DNA of 64,000 nt from Planktothrix serta PCC 8927 (GTDB taxonomy: Bacteria; Cyanobacteriota; Cyanobacteriia; Cyanobacteriales; Microcoleaceae): contig NZ_LR734883.1 of NCBI RefSeq assembly GCF_900010725.2, positions 109,208 to 173,207 on the forward strand, read 5' to 3'. Positions 9,158-19,133 of this stretch are shown one piece after another (position 1 is the stretch's first letter; every line of letters starts with the position of its first letter). Under the pieces are notes generated by a model. The model saw nothing but the letters and a program-made list of their open reading frames with translations, did no database searches and was not told the origin of the DNA. The position numbers were made by a program, and so were the translations under genes.

Positions 9158-11023
9158 CAAGTTGGGTAAATAGGGTTGTAACGCATCTTTAGTAACAGCA
9201 ATATTACAAGCTAATGCAATTTGTTCTTTTTCAATAATGCCCACAACTTGACGCGGCTGTGCACGAGTAACAACAGGTAACTGCGGTAAATCTCGCGCCG
9301 CCATCCGCTCTAAAGCCGCTTTAACAGGTTCATCTTCATAGGCGCAAAGGATTTCGGTTGTACAAACATCCTTTAAATTTTGCTGTCCTAACGCCAAAGA
9401 TTCCTCTTGATTTGTAGCTTGAAAAATTGACCGACGAATATCTGTAACTGTTACTAATCCCGCTAATTGAGAACTTTCATCTAAAATTAAAGCCGTATGA
9501 CAATTGAGATGTACCATTACCGAACCTGCCTCTAAAATTGGCATGGAACAGGGAAGGGTTAAATAAGATTGACCCATAACTTCAGAAATCCGAATGGTTT
9601 GTAAGATTTCTAACTCATTCGGTCGTTCTAAATAAACCCCCATTTGTTGTAAATTTAATCCTGAATCCGATTGATTAGATTGTACCACATCTACAATTAA
9701 AACACTCACTCCCACCGCCACCATTAACGGTAAAATAATTAAATAATTTTGCGTCATTTCAAATAATAATAAAATCGCCGTTAACGGCGCTCGCACACTT
9801 GCCGCTAATACCGCCGCCATTCCTACCATTGCATAAGCCGCAGGAGGGGCAATATCGGGTAAAAACGGGTGTACCAATCCCCCTACAGCTTGCCCATAGG
9901 TGGCGCCTAATGTCGCCCCAATAAACATCGCCGGAGCAAAAATTCCCCCGACTAATCCACTTCCTAAACTTACAGAAGTGGCAATAATTTTCAGAATTAA
10001 TATAATCATTAATAAATCTAAAGAAAATCGCCCTTCCTCTAATAAGGCTTGAATCGTTCCATAACCAGGCCCTAGAATATGGGGAAATTGAATCGCAATA
10101 ATCCCGACAAATAATCCCCCTAACATCGGATGAAAGGTTCGAGGAATTTTAGTTAAAAACAGGAAAGTCGGAATTTCACCTCGAAAACAACGTTGAGCAA
10201 ATTTAATCGCTTGGGTATAAGCTAAGGAGACAAAACTGGCTAAACACCCTAATCCTAAATAAAGTAATAATTCCCAATTGCTTCGGACTTCATAAATGGG
10301 AGGAGAAAATGCCGGATGGTCACCCAAAACAATCCGAGCAACCACAGAAGAAACCACCGATGCTAATAATACTAAACCTACACCCGAAGCTGCAAAACTC
10401 GTGCCTAAAATCACTTCTAAGGCAAAGAAAACCCCCGCAATGGGCGCATTAAATCCCGCAGCTAATCCGGCGGCGGCTCCGGCTCCTAATAATAACCGAT
10501 AACGTTCTTTTGAAACTTGAAAAATTTGCCCTAAAATCGCCCCTAAATTCGCTCCGATTTCCACACTCGGCCCTTCGGGGCCCAAGGAAGCTCCTGAACC
10601 TAAAGAAATCGCCGCAGCTAACAGTTTAATAAAGGGTCTTAAGGGGGAAATAATTGAAATTCTTTGGGTATTAATTAACGAAGAAATGCCTTCGCCAAAA
10701 AATTCTTGATAACGACAGCGAATTAACCCCACAATTAGGCCCCCTAATGGTGGAATTAAAGCAATTGTCCATAAACCTAATGGCATCATTAACCCCATAA
10801 AATCTTCTAGGGTTAATCGTTGAAATAGTTCCACTAATTTGTGGAACAAAACCATAACTAATCCGGTTCCCCCGCCAATTAATAGGGCAAACATTAAAAT
10901 TAAGAATTGCGGGGGGGGTTGTAAACGATTTAAGAGGCTAGTTAGGCGGTCAGAAACAGAGACAGAGGCGAGTTCAGTTTGCTGCGGGAGAATGCCCTCA
11001 TTATTGGGCAGAGTTGTCGTCAT
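9155..11023 (-). CDS. ClC-family chloride channel or H+/Cl- exchanger with C-terminal CBS pair
   Basis: A polytopic membrane protein with about 11 hydrophobic segments. Selectivity regions are visible: GSGASLGPEGPSVEIG (with the gating Glu of the GxEGP motif), GFNAPIAGVFFALE and LGSGLVGGIFAPAMFIGA. From about residue 470 onward there are two CBS domains (VMGQSYLTLPCSMPILEAGS and VCTTEILCAYEDEPVKAALE), which in other ClCs bind adenine nucleotides. The ATG at 11023 is preferred over an in-frame GTG at 11035; neither has a clear ribosome site. It is convergent with serS. Channel versus exchanger cannot be decided by eye. Confidence 0.93.
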   Translation of the reverse strand: MTTTLPNNEGILPQQTELASVSVSDRLTSLLNRLQPPPQFLILMFALLIGGGTGLVMVLFHKLVELFQRLTLEDFMGLMMPLGLWTIALIPPLGGLIVGLIRCRYQEFFGEGISSLINTQRISIISPLRPFIKLLAAAISLGSGASLGPEGPSVEIGANLGAILGQIFQVSKERYRLLLGAGAAAGLAAGFNAPIAGVFFALEVILGTSFAASGVGLVLLASVVSSVVARIVLGDHPAFSPPIYEVRSNWELLLYLGLGCLASFVSLAYTQAIKFAQRCFRGEIPTFLFLTKIPRTFHPMLGGLFVGIIAIQFPHILGPGYGTIQALLEEGRFSLDLLMIILILKIIATSVSLGSGLVGGIFAPAMFIGATLGATYGQAVGGLVHPFLPDIAPPAAYAMVGMAAVLAASVRAPLTAILLLFEMTQNYLIILPLMVAVGVSVLIVDVVQSNQSDSGLNLQQMGVYLERPNELEILQTIRISEVMGQSYLTLPCSMPILEAGSVMVHLNCHTALILDESSQLAGLVTVTDIRRSIFQATNQEESLALGQQNLKDVCTTEILCAYEDEPVKAALERMAARDLPQLPVVTRAQPRQVVGIIEKEQIALACNIAVTKDALQPYLPNL

Positions 11024-11035
11024 TGATAAACCCAC

Positions 11036-11547
11036 AATTATAAGAATCTTTATAAAATTTAAAACAAGTTCTAACGTTTGGGAGCATTAAAACCCAAAGA
11101 GGGTACTCATCCATAAAGGACAGGGACTCCAAATTTCATCGATTTGATACCTAAGACCATACAGAAAGGACATTCGCTACGGTGTCCGACCTGATGCTGA
11201 TACCCGTCTTGGGCTTCTAATCTTAGCTTTTCCCACCTGATGACTCATCACCCGTTTGAGGCGAGGGAAAAATCAAATACTCCTCTTCCTCCACCTCTTT
11301 CAGTCCCAACGATAAGTTTTCAGTTGGACTTGACAATATTTGCAATACCGTTCGGTTGACCGAGGCGATATCCGCTTAAGGTTGCCAACACTTGCTTAAT
11401 TTTATCTTGAGTACGGCTATTTCCCGTTTTTGATTCGTTAAAACCGAATCTATCCTGGTGCCGAATTTACTATCTTAGAATCACAAGGCTGTAGTAAAGC
11501 CTATATTAATAGTCTATCAAATAAAAGCGTCAATGGAGGTAACAATT
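11036..11547. other. non-coding gap upstream of hsp20
   Basis: No convincing gene in about 510 bp. There is a TTGACA at 11330 but no good -10 at the proper distance. I see no CIRCE element (the HrcA operator often found near heat-shock genes). The ClC promoter on the minus strand and the hsp20 promoter on the plus strand must lie here. Confidence 0.6.
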
Positions 11548-11982
11548 ATGCCTTTAGTACGTTGGCAACCCTTCCAAGAAATTGATTCTCTGCAACGAGA
11601 AATGAATCGTCTGTTTGATAGTTTAGCCCTTCCTACCGAAAAACTGGGGATGTCCATCTTTCCGGCGGCGGAACTCCATGAAACTCCCGATGCGGTTATC
11701 CTGAAATTAGAAATTCCGGGGATAGATGCCAAGGATTTAGATGTCCAAGTGAGTGCGGATGCGGTGGCGATTACTGGGGAACGAAAATCACAAACCCAAA
11801 CGGAAGAAAAAGGGGTAACTCGGAGTGAATTCCATTATGGAAAATTCCATCGCGTGATTCCCCTTCCCACTCGGATTCAAAACACCCAAGTTCAGGCTGA
11901 CTATCAAGATGGAATTCTCAGCTTAACGTTACCGAAAGCAGAAGAAGAGAAAAACAAAGTCGTTAAGGTGACGTTAGGTTAA
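11548..11982 (+). CDS. small heat shock protein, Hsp20/alpha-crystallin family
   Basis: ATP-independent holdase that keeps unfolding proteins soluble; in cyanobacteria it also associates with thylakoids under stress. From ATG 11548, with GGAGG at 11535-11539, the protein has 144 residues, the usual size. The N-terminal arm is LVRWQPFQEIDSLQREMNRL. The alpha-crystallin domain runs from about residue 40 and includes AVILKLEIPGIDAKDLDV and the conserved end YQDGILSLTLPKAE. An earlier ATG at 11533 overlaps the ribosome site and is not used here. Confidence 0.95.
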   Translation: MPLVRWQPFQEIDSLQREMNRLFDSLALPTEKLGMSIFPAAELHETPDAVILKLEIPGIDAKDLDVQVSADAVAITGERKSQTQTEEKGVTRSEFHYGKFHRVIPLPTRIQNTQVQADYQDGILSLTLPKAEEEKNKVVKVTLG

Positions 11983-12093
11983 GGGGGAATGTAAGGAGTA
12001 ACAATTGTTCTCGGTTATCCTGAATCAAGGATAAACAAAAAACTCTGTAATCCTAGTCGCAATTTAACCAAAATTCGACTATAATAAAAAAGG

Positions 12094-12129
12094 AGAAAAG
12101 CGGATTTATGGAAATATTTCCGCTTTTCT
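12094..12129 (+). terminator. hairpin between hsp20 and the HtrA gene
   Basis: Arms AGAAAAGCGGA and TCCGCTTTTCT enclose a 14-base loop, followed only by TTGATC, so the T-tract lies within the 3' arm. It probably ends the hsp20 transcript. Confidence 0.65.
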
Positions 12130-12230
12130 TGATCTAAAGTGCCATGCTAAAATTGAGGATAATCACGTTGAATCAAAATGAATCAGAGTCTGAGTCTAAC
12201 CCTTTAATTGAGATCTTGGAGGATGAATCT

Positions 12231-13451
12231 ATGGGAAAATCCCAGCCCCAAAATATTACTTTTCTTACGATTAGTCGTTATCTTTTTGTTGTGGTTTTGA
12301 GCGTGGTGTTAACCGTAACTAGCTTACAATTTTTCCCCAATTTCTTAGGAACTTCCGCCCAAGCTGACCCGATATTAAGCCCAATACAACCCCAGAGTGT
12401 TGTCGCTGTTCCTAACCCAAATTCTACCGGAAATTTTGTTTCGGCTGCGGTGAATCGAGTCGGGCCAGCCGTGGTTAGAATTGATACAGAACGTACCATT
12501 TCTGCTAATATTCCTGATCCTTTTTTTGATGATCCTTTTTTCCGGCGTTTCTTTGGGGAAGGAATGCCCCAAACTCCCCAAGAATATCAACAACGGGGAC
12601 AAGGTTCGGGGTTTATTGTTGATAGTAGTGGGATTATTTTAACCAATTCTCATGTAATTAAAGGAGCCGATAAAGTTACCGTTATCCTCAAAGATGGTCG
12701 TCAATTTCAAGGGGAAGTTCGAGGTAGTGATGACCCCTCGGATTTAGCCGTTATTAAAATTAATGGGAATAATTTACCTGTTGCTCCCTTGGGGAATTCC
12801 AGTGAAGTTCAAGTGGGAGATTGGGCGATCGCTGTAGGCAATCCGTTAGGATTAGATAATACCGTTACCTTGGGAATTGTTAGTACCTTAAATCGACCCA
12901 GTTCTCAAGTCGGAATTCCCGATAAACGGTTAGATTTTATTCAAACCGATGCAGCTATTAATCCAGGGAATTCTGGAGGGCCGTTATTAAATGATCGAGG
13001 GGAAGTCATTGGCATTAATACGGCTATTCGGGCTGATGGTCAAGGCATTGGATTTGCTATTCCCATTGATGCGGCTAAAAGCATTCAAGCCGCGTTAGTT
13101 CGAGGGGAAAAAATTGCTCATCCCTATATTGGTATTCGCATGGCTAGTTTAACGGCTGATGCTGCTAAAAACCTAAATAATGATCCCAATTCGATCATGT
13201 TTATTCCCGAAGTTAATGGGGTATTAGTGGTACAAATTATTCCCAATAGTCCAGCCGCAAATGCCGGGTTACGTCGAGGGGATGTGATTACGGAAATTGA
13301 TGGACAAGCCATTATTAGTGCTGAACAATTACAGCGTTTAGTTGAAAAAAGTAAAATTGGTCAACCCCTAAAAGTTACTCTCCATCGCGGACAAAAAACC
13401 GAACAAATTTCCGTGCGTCCGGGTCAACTGGATGAAGAAGCATTGCGTTAA
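12231..13451 (+). CDS. HtrA/Deg-family periplasmic or membrane-anchored serine protease with PDZ domain
   Basis: Degrades damaged envelope proteins. The start at 12231 (MGKSQPQN) has a GGAGG site 8 bases upstream; an ATG at 12144 would add a polar extension without a site. One N-terminal segment, YLFVVVLSVVLTVTSLQFF, is an anchor or signal. Trypsin-like triad, in this numbering: His141 in TNSHVIKG, Asp171 in DDPSDLAVIK, Ser248 in NPGNSGGPLL. One PDZ domain follows (GVLVVQIIPNSPAANAGLRR). The 406-residue length matches the cyanobacterial HhoA/HhoB/HtrA trio; which of the three cannot be told. Confidence 0.95.
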   Translation: MGKSQPQNITFLTISRYLFVVVLSVVLTVTSLQFFPNFLGTSAQADPILSPIQPQSVVAVPNPNSTGNFVSAAVNRVGPAVVRIDTERTISANIPDPFFDDPFFRRFFGEGMPQTPQEYQQRGQGSGFIVDSSGIILTNSHVIKGADKVTVILKDGRQFQGEVRGSDDPSDLAVIKINGNNLPVAPLGNSSEVQVGDWAIAVGNPLGLDNTVTLGIVSTLNRPSSQVGIPDKRLDFIQTDAAINPGNSGGPLLNDRGEVIGINTAIRADGQGIGFAIPIDAAKSIQAALVRGEKIAHPYIGIRMASLTADAAKNLNNDPNSIMFIPEVNGVLVVQIIPNSPAANAGLRRGDVITEIDGQAIISAEQLQRLVEKSKIGQPLKVTLHRGQKTEQISVRPGQLDEEALR

Positions 13452-13461
13452 TTTTAAACCC

Positions 13462-13482
13462 GTAGAGTGGGCATAGCCCACC
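13462..13482. repeat. short palindrome GTAGAGTGGGCATAGCCCAC
   Basis: This 21-bp copy lies downstream of the HtrA gene and is matched by a nearly identical copy at 20944-20964 upstream of the SMR transporter. The core TGGGCATAGCCCA is a near-perfect inverted repeat. It belongs to the dispersed repeat background of the window. Confidence 0.8.
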
Positions 13483-13527
13483 AAATCTATTAATTGAAGT
13501 TCACCAGTTTACTAAAAAACGTCCTGT

Positions 13528-13566
13528 TCAAAGCTCATCCCCAGATCGGGAAGGGGAGAGCTTTGA
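13528..13566. terminator. hairpin between convergent HtrA and clpP genes
   Basis: Nine-base arms TCAAAGCTC and GAGCTTTGA enclose an inner CCCC/GGGG pairing. It lies 7 bases from the clpP stop. There is no long T-run, so use as a two-way terminator is an inference. Confidence 0.55.
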
Positions 13567-13572
13567 GATCAA

Positions 13573-14175
13573 TTAACTAACAACAGGATTAGATGCTGAG
13601 GGACGACGGTTGATTACTTGGTCAATCAAGCCGTATTGCATGGCTTCTTCCGCCGACATAAAGAAATCCCGCTCTGTGTCTTCTTCAATGCGGGATAAGG
13701 GCTGACCCGTGTGATCGGCTAAATGTTCATTCAGACGTTTTTTCAGATACAAAATTTCTCTGGCCTGAATTTCAATATCCGTCGCCTGTCCTTGGGCGCC
13801 TCCTAACGGTTGGTGGATCATAATTCGAGAATGGGGGAGACTCATACGTTTACCCTTAGCCCCCGCACTCAACAGAAACGCCCCCATACTGGCTGCTAAC
13901 CCCAGACAAATGGTAGACACATCGGGGCGGATATGATTCATGGTGTCAAAAATACCCAAACCAGCCGACACCGAACCTCCTGGCGAGTTGATATAGAGAT
14001 AAATATCTTTCTCTGGATCTTCAGCATCGAGGAACAACATCTGCGCCACAATTAAGTTAGCTAAATCGGCTGTCACCTGTTGTCCGAGGAAGATAATGCG
14101 ATCGCGTAATAGCCGAGAATAGATATCAAAGGCTCTTTCGCCACGACCTGATTGTTCAATAACGGTTGGGATCAT
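13573..14175 (-). CDS. clpP: ATP-dependent Clp protease proteolytic subunit
   Basis: Barrel-forming serine peptidase that works with ClpC or ClpX ATPases. The 200-residue length is standard. Catalytic residues are Ser96 in [11 protein letters not shown], His121 in [10 protein letters not shown] and Asp170 in DTERDFFMS. Cyanobacteria carry several clpP paralogues plus the inactive clpR; this copy has the full triad, so it is an active subunit. No second clp gene is adjacent, unlike clpP-clpX or clpR-clpP pairs. Confidence 0.96.
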   Translation of the reverse strand: MIPTVIEQSGRGERAFDIYSRLLRDRIIFLGQQVTADLANLIVAQMLFLDAEDPEKDIYLYINSPGGSVSAGLGIFDTMNHIRPDVSTICLGLAASMGAFLLSAGAKGKRMSLPHSRIMIHQPLGGAQGQATDIEIQAREILYLKKRLNEHLADHTGQPLSRIEEDTERDFFMSAEEAMQYGLIDQVINRRPSASNPVVS

Positions 14176-14226
14176 AACACTCTGCTGCTCATAGTCATTC
14201 TGTTGTCATTGTAGCGATTTCAGGTT

Positions 14227-15348
14227 TCAAACTTTCACAAACCATCCCTGACGATACATGAAATAGGAAATTACCCACCAAAATAGTAAAGTAGCGATCG
14301 CAAAAGCTAAAGAACCATTCATCGGGCCAAAGATCGATTGAAATAGAGTTTCATACAGCCACATTTTAGCGCTGGGGGCTTCCCGGTAATTTCCCATCTT
14401 AATTAAATTGAGAATTCTTGCTAAAAAACCAGAAGCGACAAAGATAAAAAGGGCGTTTAACCCCATGACTTTAAACGGAAACCCCCATTTTGTCCAGCCT
14501 CGAACTTCTAGGGTTTCATAACAAAATGCTAACAGCAACAATGACCATCCGACGGTAACGGTGACAAAAGAACTTGTCCACAGGGATTTATTTAAGGGGA
14601 AAATTTCAGCCCACAAATATCCCACGACAAAACAACTAATTGCAAATACAATTAAACTGATACTGGTATAAGTTCTAATCGGTTGTTTTCTAATCCAATT
14701 TCCGGTTAAATAACCCGCTAGAACGGTAACAACCGCCGGAAAGGTACTAAAAAGTCCTTCAGGATCATAAACCCCTCCTCCCCCTTTCCACAAATGTTGC
14801 TGACCTAATATGATGCGATCAATATAGGCGGCAAAATTTCCGTCCGGTGTGAGGTTTCCTGCACCATCACCGGGAACCGGAATATATTGCAGGGCGATAT
14901 AATATCCTAATAAAATTGCAGCGCTGAGTATCCATAATCCTTTTTTGGATAGGTTAAAAATAGCGATCGCGGCTAAAAAATAGGCGACACTAATTCGTTG
15001 TAAAACCCCCATAATCCGAATTTCGGCGAGGTTATAAGTGGGGAAACCATTCAGGATTAATCCTAATAAAAATAAAATCCCACATCGTTTCGCAATTCGC
15101 CAATAGATCGATTTAGGAACGTTCGTTTCTGGAGAACGATACTCTTTTGTATACTTTAAGAGGGAAAAAGCCATCGCTACCCCAACAATAAACAGAAAGA
15201 AGGGAAATACTAAGTCTGTGGGGGTACAACCATTCCATTCTGCATGATTTAACCAGGGATAGACAAAATCCCAACTACCGGGGTTATTGACTAATATCAT
15301 ACTAGCGATCGCAATTCCCCGAAACACATCCAAAGCCTGTAGGCGCAT
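14227..15348 (-). CDS. DUF5009/heparan-acetyltransferase-like membrane protein
   Basis: The 373-residue integral membrane protein has about ten hydrophobic segments. The N-terminus RLQALDVFRGIAIASMILVN is the family signature, followed by PTDLVFPFFLFIVGVAMAFS. This is the HGSNAT (lysosomal heparan-alpha-glucosaminide N-acetyltransferase)-like family; a His is present in the first loop (WLNHAEWNGC). Bacterial members are thought to move acyl groups to sugars across the membrane, with unknown substrate. It follows clpP on the same strand 51 bp upstream of clpP's start, so the two may be co-transcribed. Confidence 0.85.
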   Translation of the reverse strand: MRLQALDVFRGIAIASMILVNNPGSWDFVYPWLNHAEWNGCTPTDLVFPFFLFIVGVAMAFSLLKYTKEYRSPETNVPKSIYWRIAKRCGILFLLGLILNGFPTYNLAEIRIMGVLQRISVAYFLAAIAIFNLSKKGLWILSAAILLGYYIALQYIPVPGDGAGNLTPDGNFAAYIDRIILGQQHLWKGGGGVYDPEGLFSTFPAVVTVLAGYLTGNWIRKQPIRTYTSISLIVFAISCFVVGYLWAEIFPLNKSLWTSSFVTVTVGWSLLLLAFCYETLEVRGWTKWGFPFKVMGLNALFIFVASGFLARILNLIKMGNYREAPSAKMWLYETLFQSIFGPMNGSLAFAIATLLFWWVISYFMYRQGWFVKV

Positions 15349-15390
15349 AAGTTATCCTAAACCGTGCAAGATATTATTACATTTTGCACT

Positions 15391-15438
15391 GAATTAGGAA
15401 TTAGGAATTAGGAATTAGGAATTACGAATTACGAATTA
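15391..15438. repeat. heptanucleotide tandem repeat (GAATTAG/GAATTAC)
   Basis: About seven copies of a 7-bp unit, four GAATTAG then GAATTAC variants. Heptamer arrays of this type (STRR sequences) are a known hallmark of filamentous cyanobacteria. It lies just upstream of the acyltransferase-like gene. Confidence 0.9.
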
Positions 15439-16177
15439 ACAAACAGATTTTATTATAATAGATTAATAGTTGCGGTTAATTGTGATGGGGGGAAGACAAG
15501 TTAGGGAAAATCCGGATCAATTATTCTTCTATCCTAGATATTAGCTTAAGACAAACATTGTCACAAACTGTAAACTCGGATGAAAAGGATGTTGACCCGG
15601 TAGGCTATGATTAGACATAGTAAGAGTCTATTGAGGAAAATAAAGATGCACCTGATGGCAAGATACCCAGATCGATCAACTTCCTGATGGCTTTCCTGTG
15701 AACCCCTGATGGGTTAGTTGGACAAACATGGACACTACGGACAAGTCACGTCTAAGTTAGATGATCAATCAAGGTGTGCGAGTCTATGTTGATTATGGCA
15801 GGCAGATTTTAACGATTTCAAGAGGTCTTTTGCAATCACCCACTTTTTCTGACAGTTACTTAAATTTATGACAAATTTAAGAATAGCTTGAAGTTGTGGG
15901 TTAAGCTGCTTGTAGATTGATCATTAGCCGTGTTGATTAAGGTTTTCTGGAATTTAAAAGCGGCGTTAGCTGTTTCGGTGTTCCCGTTCGACTTGACAGC
16001 CCAACCAGATTAAGCTTAAATGCCCTCAAGTCCATACCGTTTGTCTACAACCGCATCCGTGGGTCTGAGGATGTTTGTAGCCCATGAGTCACGGAGAATG
16101 GGGCTTACAGATTAGAAATCATCAAGGATTGCATGAGTTGAATTGAATTTGTATTTCTAGTAACGGTCGGTGGACAA
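15439..16177. other. 739-bp region without a recognisable gene
   Basis: No reading frame of useful length with normal codon use is visible on either strand. CCTGATGG recurs at about 15650, 15683 and 15705. An inverted pair TTAAATTTATGACAAATTTAA lies near 15859-15879. The size exceeds that of a normal leader, so a long 5' UTR, an unannotated RNA or decayed sequence are all possible. Confidence 0.5.
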
Positions 16178-16741
16178 ATGCAAACGGAAACCAAAAGGCA
16201 ACGGGCATCAACGAATACGATTGTTCGGCGACAGGCGACACCGAAAGAACGAGAATTAATTCACCTGTTAGCAAATTTGGGCTGTTCTCAAGCTAAATAT
16301 GGTTTGAAACACGCCACGAGTAAAGGGGTAATTAGTCCAGAAGAACGGTTGCGATTAGCGGAATGGCATTATCTTCGCTTACAACAAATTCGTCGTGTTG
16401 AACGCAGTTTAGATCCGGTTGCCACCCTCAAACGTGTCTATTTCAAAAGTAAATTAAGTCCCCGCAATTTAGAATCTTTGAAATTGTTGTGGGCTGAAGA
16501 AGAAAAAACTAGAGTCAAACGAGTTGATCCTGAATTGGATGATCTGCTTTGTGAGGCTTTGGATAAAGGGGATACCCTCAAGCAAATTTTTCGGATCATT
16601 GAAGTCAAAGAACGACAATTTGCTCGAACTCCTGAGCCGGGAAAAATACCCCTCTGGGTGCAAGAATGGGAAGATTCAAATTATGAAATTAACTTTTTTC
16701 CTCCCTCCTTCACTGATTGGGCACAAATCGTTGACGATTAA
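16178..16741 (+). CDS. conserved-looking hypothetical protein, basic
   Basis: I do not recognise the family. The 187-residue product is soluble and largely helical. It has a basic N-terminus (TKRQRASTNTIVRRQATPKE), a central run of helices (LIHLLANLGCSQAKYGLKHA and LAEWHYLRLQQIRRVERSL) and an acidic, aromatic end (WAQIVDD). There is no signal peptide. Good codon use and the clean ATG argue for a real gene. It is convergent with hypF and the two coding ends overlap by 32 bp, which excludes a terminator between them. Confidence 0.72.
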   Translation: MQTETKRQRASTNTIVRRQATPKERELIHLLANLGCSQAKYGLKHATSKGVISPEERLRLAEWHYLRLQQIRRVERSLDPVATLKRVYFKSKLSPRNLESLKLLWAEEEKTRVKRVDPELDDLLCEALDKGDTLKQIFRIIEVKERQFARTPEPGKIPLWVQEWEDSNYEINFFPPSFTDWAQIVDD

Positions 16742-19133
16742 TTAAAAAGGCAACTTGTCCTAGTGCTAATCCTCCATCATTTGGAGGAATTTTTTGTGAC
16801 CAATACACCTGAAATTGTTCTTGACAAAGACGTTTAATAATGTGTTCAATTAAATATTGATTCTGAAAACATCCTCCACTTAAAGTTATGGTTTTTTCGC
16901 CTAACTTTTTCGCTATTTCTACAACCGCTTCTACTAAAGTATTATGAAATTTAGCCGATATTAAATTAATCGGTTTTTGGTTAATTTTATCCTGCAATAT
17001 CCCTTGAATTATAGATTCCCAATTAAAATAATTCATATTCTCGCCTTTTTCTAAAGGTTGGGGAAGATCACACCATTCAAACGGATAATATTCATCGGTT
17101 TCTAAATCTTCAATGGCAAATTCTAACGCCATTGCCGCTTGTCCTTCAAAACTCACGGTTTGACAAATTCCTAATAAAGCAGCCACCCCATCAAAAAGTC
17201 TACCAACACTAGAAGTTAAGGGTGTATTTAATTTGCGGTTAAGCATAGTTTGAATAATCTTTAACTCTTGGGGTTTGAAGGATTTGATCAATTCCAAATT
17301 AAGCTCTTGATTAAATAGACTATTTCCAAATATTTCATATAACAATCCTAACGCAATCCTTCGAGGTTCATAAACCGCTTTATCTCCACCGGGAAGGGGA
17401 AAGGGACGAAAAGACGCAATGCGTTGAATTTGGGTTTTTGTGATTTGAAAAAACTCTCCCCCCCAAATAGTTCTATCGAGTCCATATCCTGTTCCATCCC
17501 AGGCTATTCCTAATAGGGGAGATTGTAAATTATGTTCAGCAATAACAGCAAAAACATGAGCGAGATGATGTTGAACTTGAATCATCGAAATAGGGGGATT
17601 TTGTTGAGATAACTTCTCTGCAAATTGAGTAGAATAATAATCAGGATGAGCATCACAAACTATTACATTGGGTTGAAAATCATAGATATTACTAAGGCTA
17701 TTAATGACCTCTTGAAATGCGGCTAAGGCTTGGGGGTTTTCTAAGTCGCCAATATGTTGACTCAAGAAGGCTTTTTGATTAAATGCGATCGCAATTGTAT
17801 TCTTTAAATGTCCGCCTAAAGCTAAAACTTTTGGGGGAGTTTCTATTGACAAATCAGAATCTTGTGCTAAACTAAAGTTAGTTTGATAAAATGGGGATCT
17901 GTCTGCGCCTATAGGATCTGGGATAGGAACAGGTAACGGTGCGTAACCTCTGGCGCGACGCAGCACCATTTCTTCACCTGCAATTACCCTGACAACAGAA
18001 TCATCAATGGGTCTAACAATCGGGCGGTTATGAACTAAGAAGAAATCCGCGATTTGATTCAACCGAGTGACCGCTTCTGCTTCGTCAATACAAATCGGTT
18101 CACTGGCAAAATTGCCACTGGTTGCCACAATGGGGAAGTTTAATTCAGCTAATAATAAATGATGTAAGGGTGTGTAGGGTAAGATTACACCTAAATAGGG
18201 ATTTCCGGGTGCGACAGACTTTAATAGATAGGAAATTCGACGTAATAAAACAATCGGAGAAGCCGGAGAAGATAATAATTTTGCTTCTAATTCAGAAACA
18301 AAACAATCTGGTTTAATTTGTTCTAAATTGGGATACATCACCGCAAAAGGTTTAGCAGGTCGGCGTTTACGAGTGCGTAAATTCTGGACTGCGGTTTCAT
18401 TTCTAGCATCCACAATTAAATGAAATCCTCCTAACCCTTTTAATGCTAATATTTGACCTGAACGAATAATATCGGCTGCTTGTTTTAACGCTTCCTGAAA
18501 ACCAGCAATTTTATTCCCGTTTTTATCCCATAATTCTAAGTGTGGCCCACAAACAGGACAAGCATTCGGTTGAGCATGAAACCGACGATTTAAAGGATTA
18601 TCATATTCCTTCTGACAATCAGAACACATTGTAAATGTTGCCATTGTGGTGTGATTTCGATCATAAGGTAACGCTTGAATAATCGAATAACGGGGGCCAC
18701 AATTCGTGCAATTAGTAAAGGGATATTGATAACGGCGATTTTCAGGATCTAAAATATCTTGTAAACACTCAGAACAGGTGGATAAATCCGGTAAAACAAT
18801 AGCAGATTTTTGAGTATGAGTTGTAGATTCAGAAACGTGAATTTCAAATTTAGAATAACCGACAATTGGCAACCAAACCGCGTTTAAACTTTGGATTTCA
18901 GATTGAGGAGGTTTTTCCTGTAAAATACGAGCTTGAAACTGTTCTAAATTTTCCCGCAAACCTTCAACTTGAATACAGACACCCTGAACGGAATTATTAA
19001 CCCATCCGGTTAAGTTTAACTCCGTTGCGAGACGATAAATAAACGGACGAAAGCCAACGCCTTGGACTATTCCTTGAAGGGTCAGTTGTAGACGATATTG
19101 TTGAGAATTGAGATCAAAAGAACCTTGTATCAT
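16710..19133 (-). CDS. hypF: carbamoyltransferase HypF, NiFe-hydrogenase maturation
   Basis: Uses carbamoyl phosphate and ATP to carbamoylate HypE, the first step in making the CN ligands of the NiFe centre. The 807 residues show the four expected modules: an N-terminal acylphosphatase domain (LQGIVQGVGFRPFIYRLA), two zinc fingers (CSECLQDI with CTNCGPRYS, and CSDCQKEY with CPVCGPHLEL), a YrdC-like domain (LKGLGGFHLIVDARN, and PIVATSGNFASEPI), and a Kae1-like domain with QVQHHLAHVFAVIAEH and GIAWDGTGYG. It is separated from the hox/hyp run only by the plus-strand pentapeptide gene. Full length with no missing motif. Confidence 0.96.
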   Translation of the reverse strand: MIQGSFDLNSQQYRLQLTLQGIVQGVGFRPFIYRLATELNLTGWVNNSVQGVCIQVEGLRENLEQFQARILQEKPPQSEIQSLNAVWLPIVGYSKFEIHVSESTTHTQKSAIVLPDLSTCSECLQDILDPENRRYQYPFTNCTNCGPRYSIIQALPYDRNHTTMATFTMCSDCQKEYDNPLNRRFHAQPNACPVCGPHLELWDKNGNKIAGFQEALKQAADIIRSGQILALKGLGGFHLIVDARNETAVQNLRTRKRRPAKPFAVMYPNLEQIKPDCFVSELEAKLLSSPASPIVLLRRISYLLKSVAPGNPYLGVILPYTPLHHLLLAELNFPIVATSGNFASEPICIDEAEAVTRLNQIADFFLVHNRPIVRPIDDSVVRVIAGEEMVLRRARGYAPLPVPIPDPIGADRSPFYQTNFSLAQDSDLSIETPPKVLALGGHLKNTIAIAFNQKAFLSQHIGDLENPQALAAFQEVINSLSNIYDFQPNVIVCDAHPDYYSTQFAEKLSQQNPPISMIQVQHHLAHVFAVIAEHNLQSPLLGIAWDGTGYGLDRTIWGGEFFQITKTQIQRIASFRPFPLPGGDKAVYEPRRIALGLLYEIFGNSLFNQELNLELIKSFKPQELKIIQTMLNRKLNTPLTSSVGRLFDGVAALLGICQTVSFEGQAAMALEFAIEDLETDEYYPFEWCDLPQPLEKGENMNYFNWESIIQGILQDKINQKPINLISAKFHNTLVEAVVEIAKKLGEKTITLSGGCFQNQYLIEHIIKRLCQEQFQVYWSQKIPPNDGGLALGQVAFLINRQRFVPNQ

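Noticed and set aside
11330-11360. hsp20 promoter at TTGACA 11330
   Set aside because: No acceptable -10 box at 16-18 bases; the match alone is too weak.
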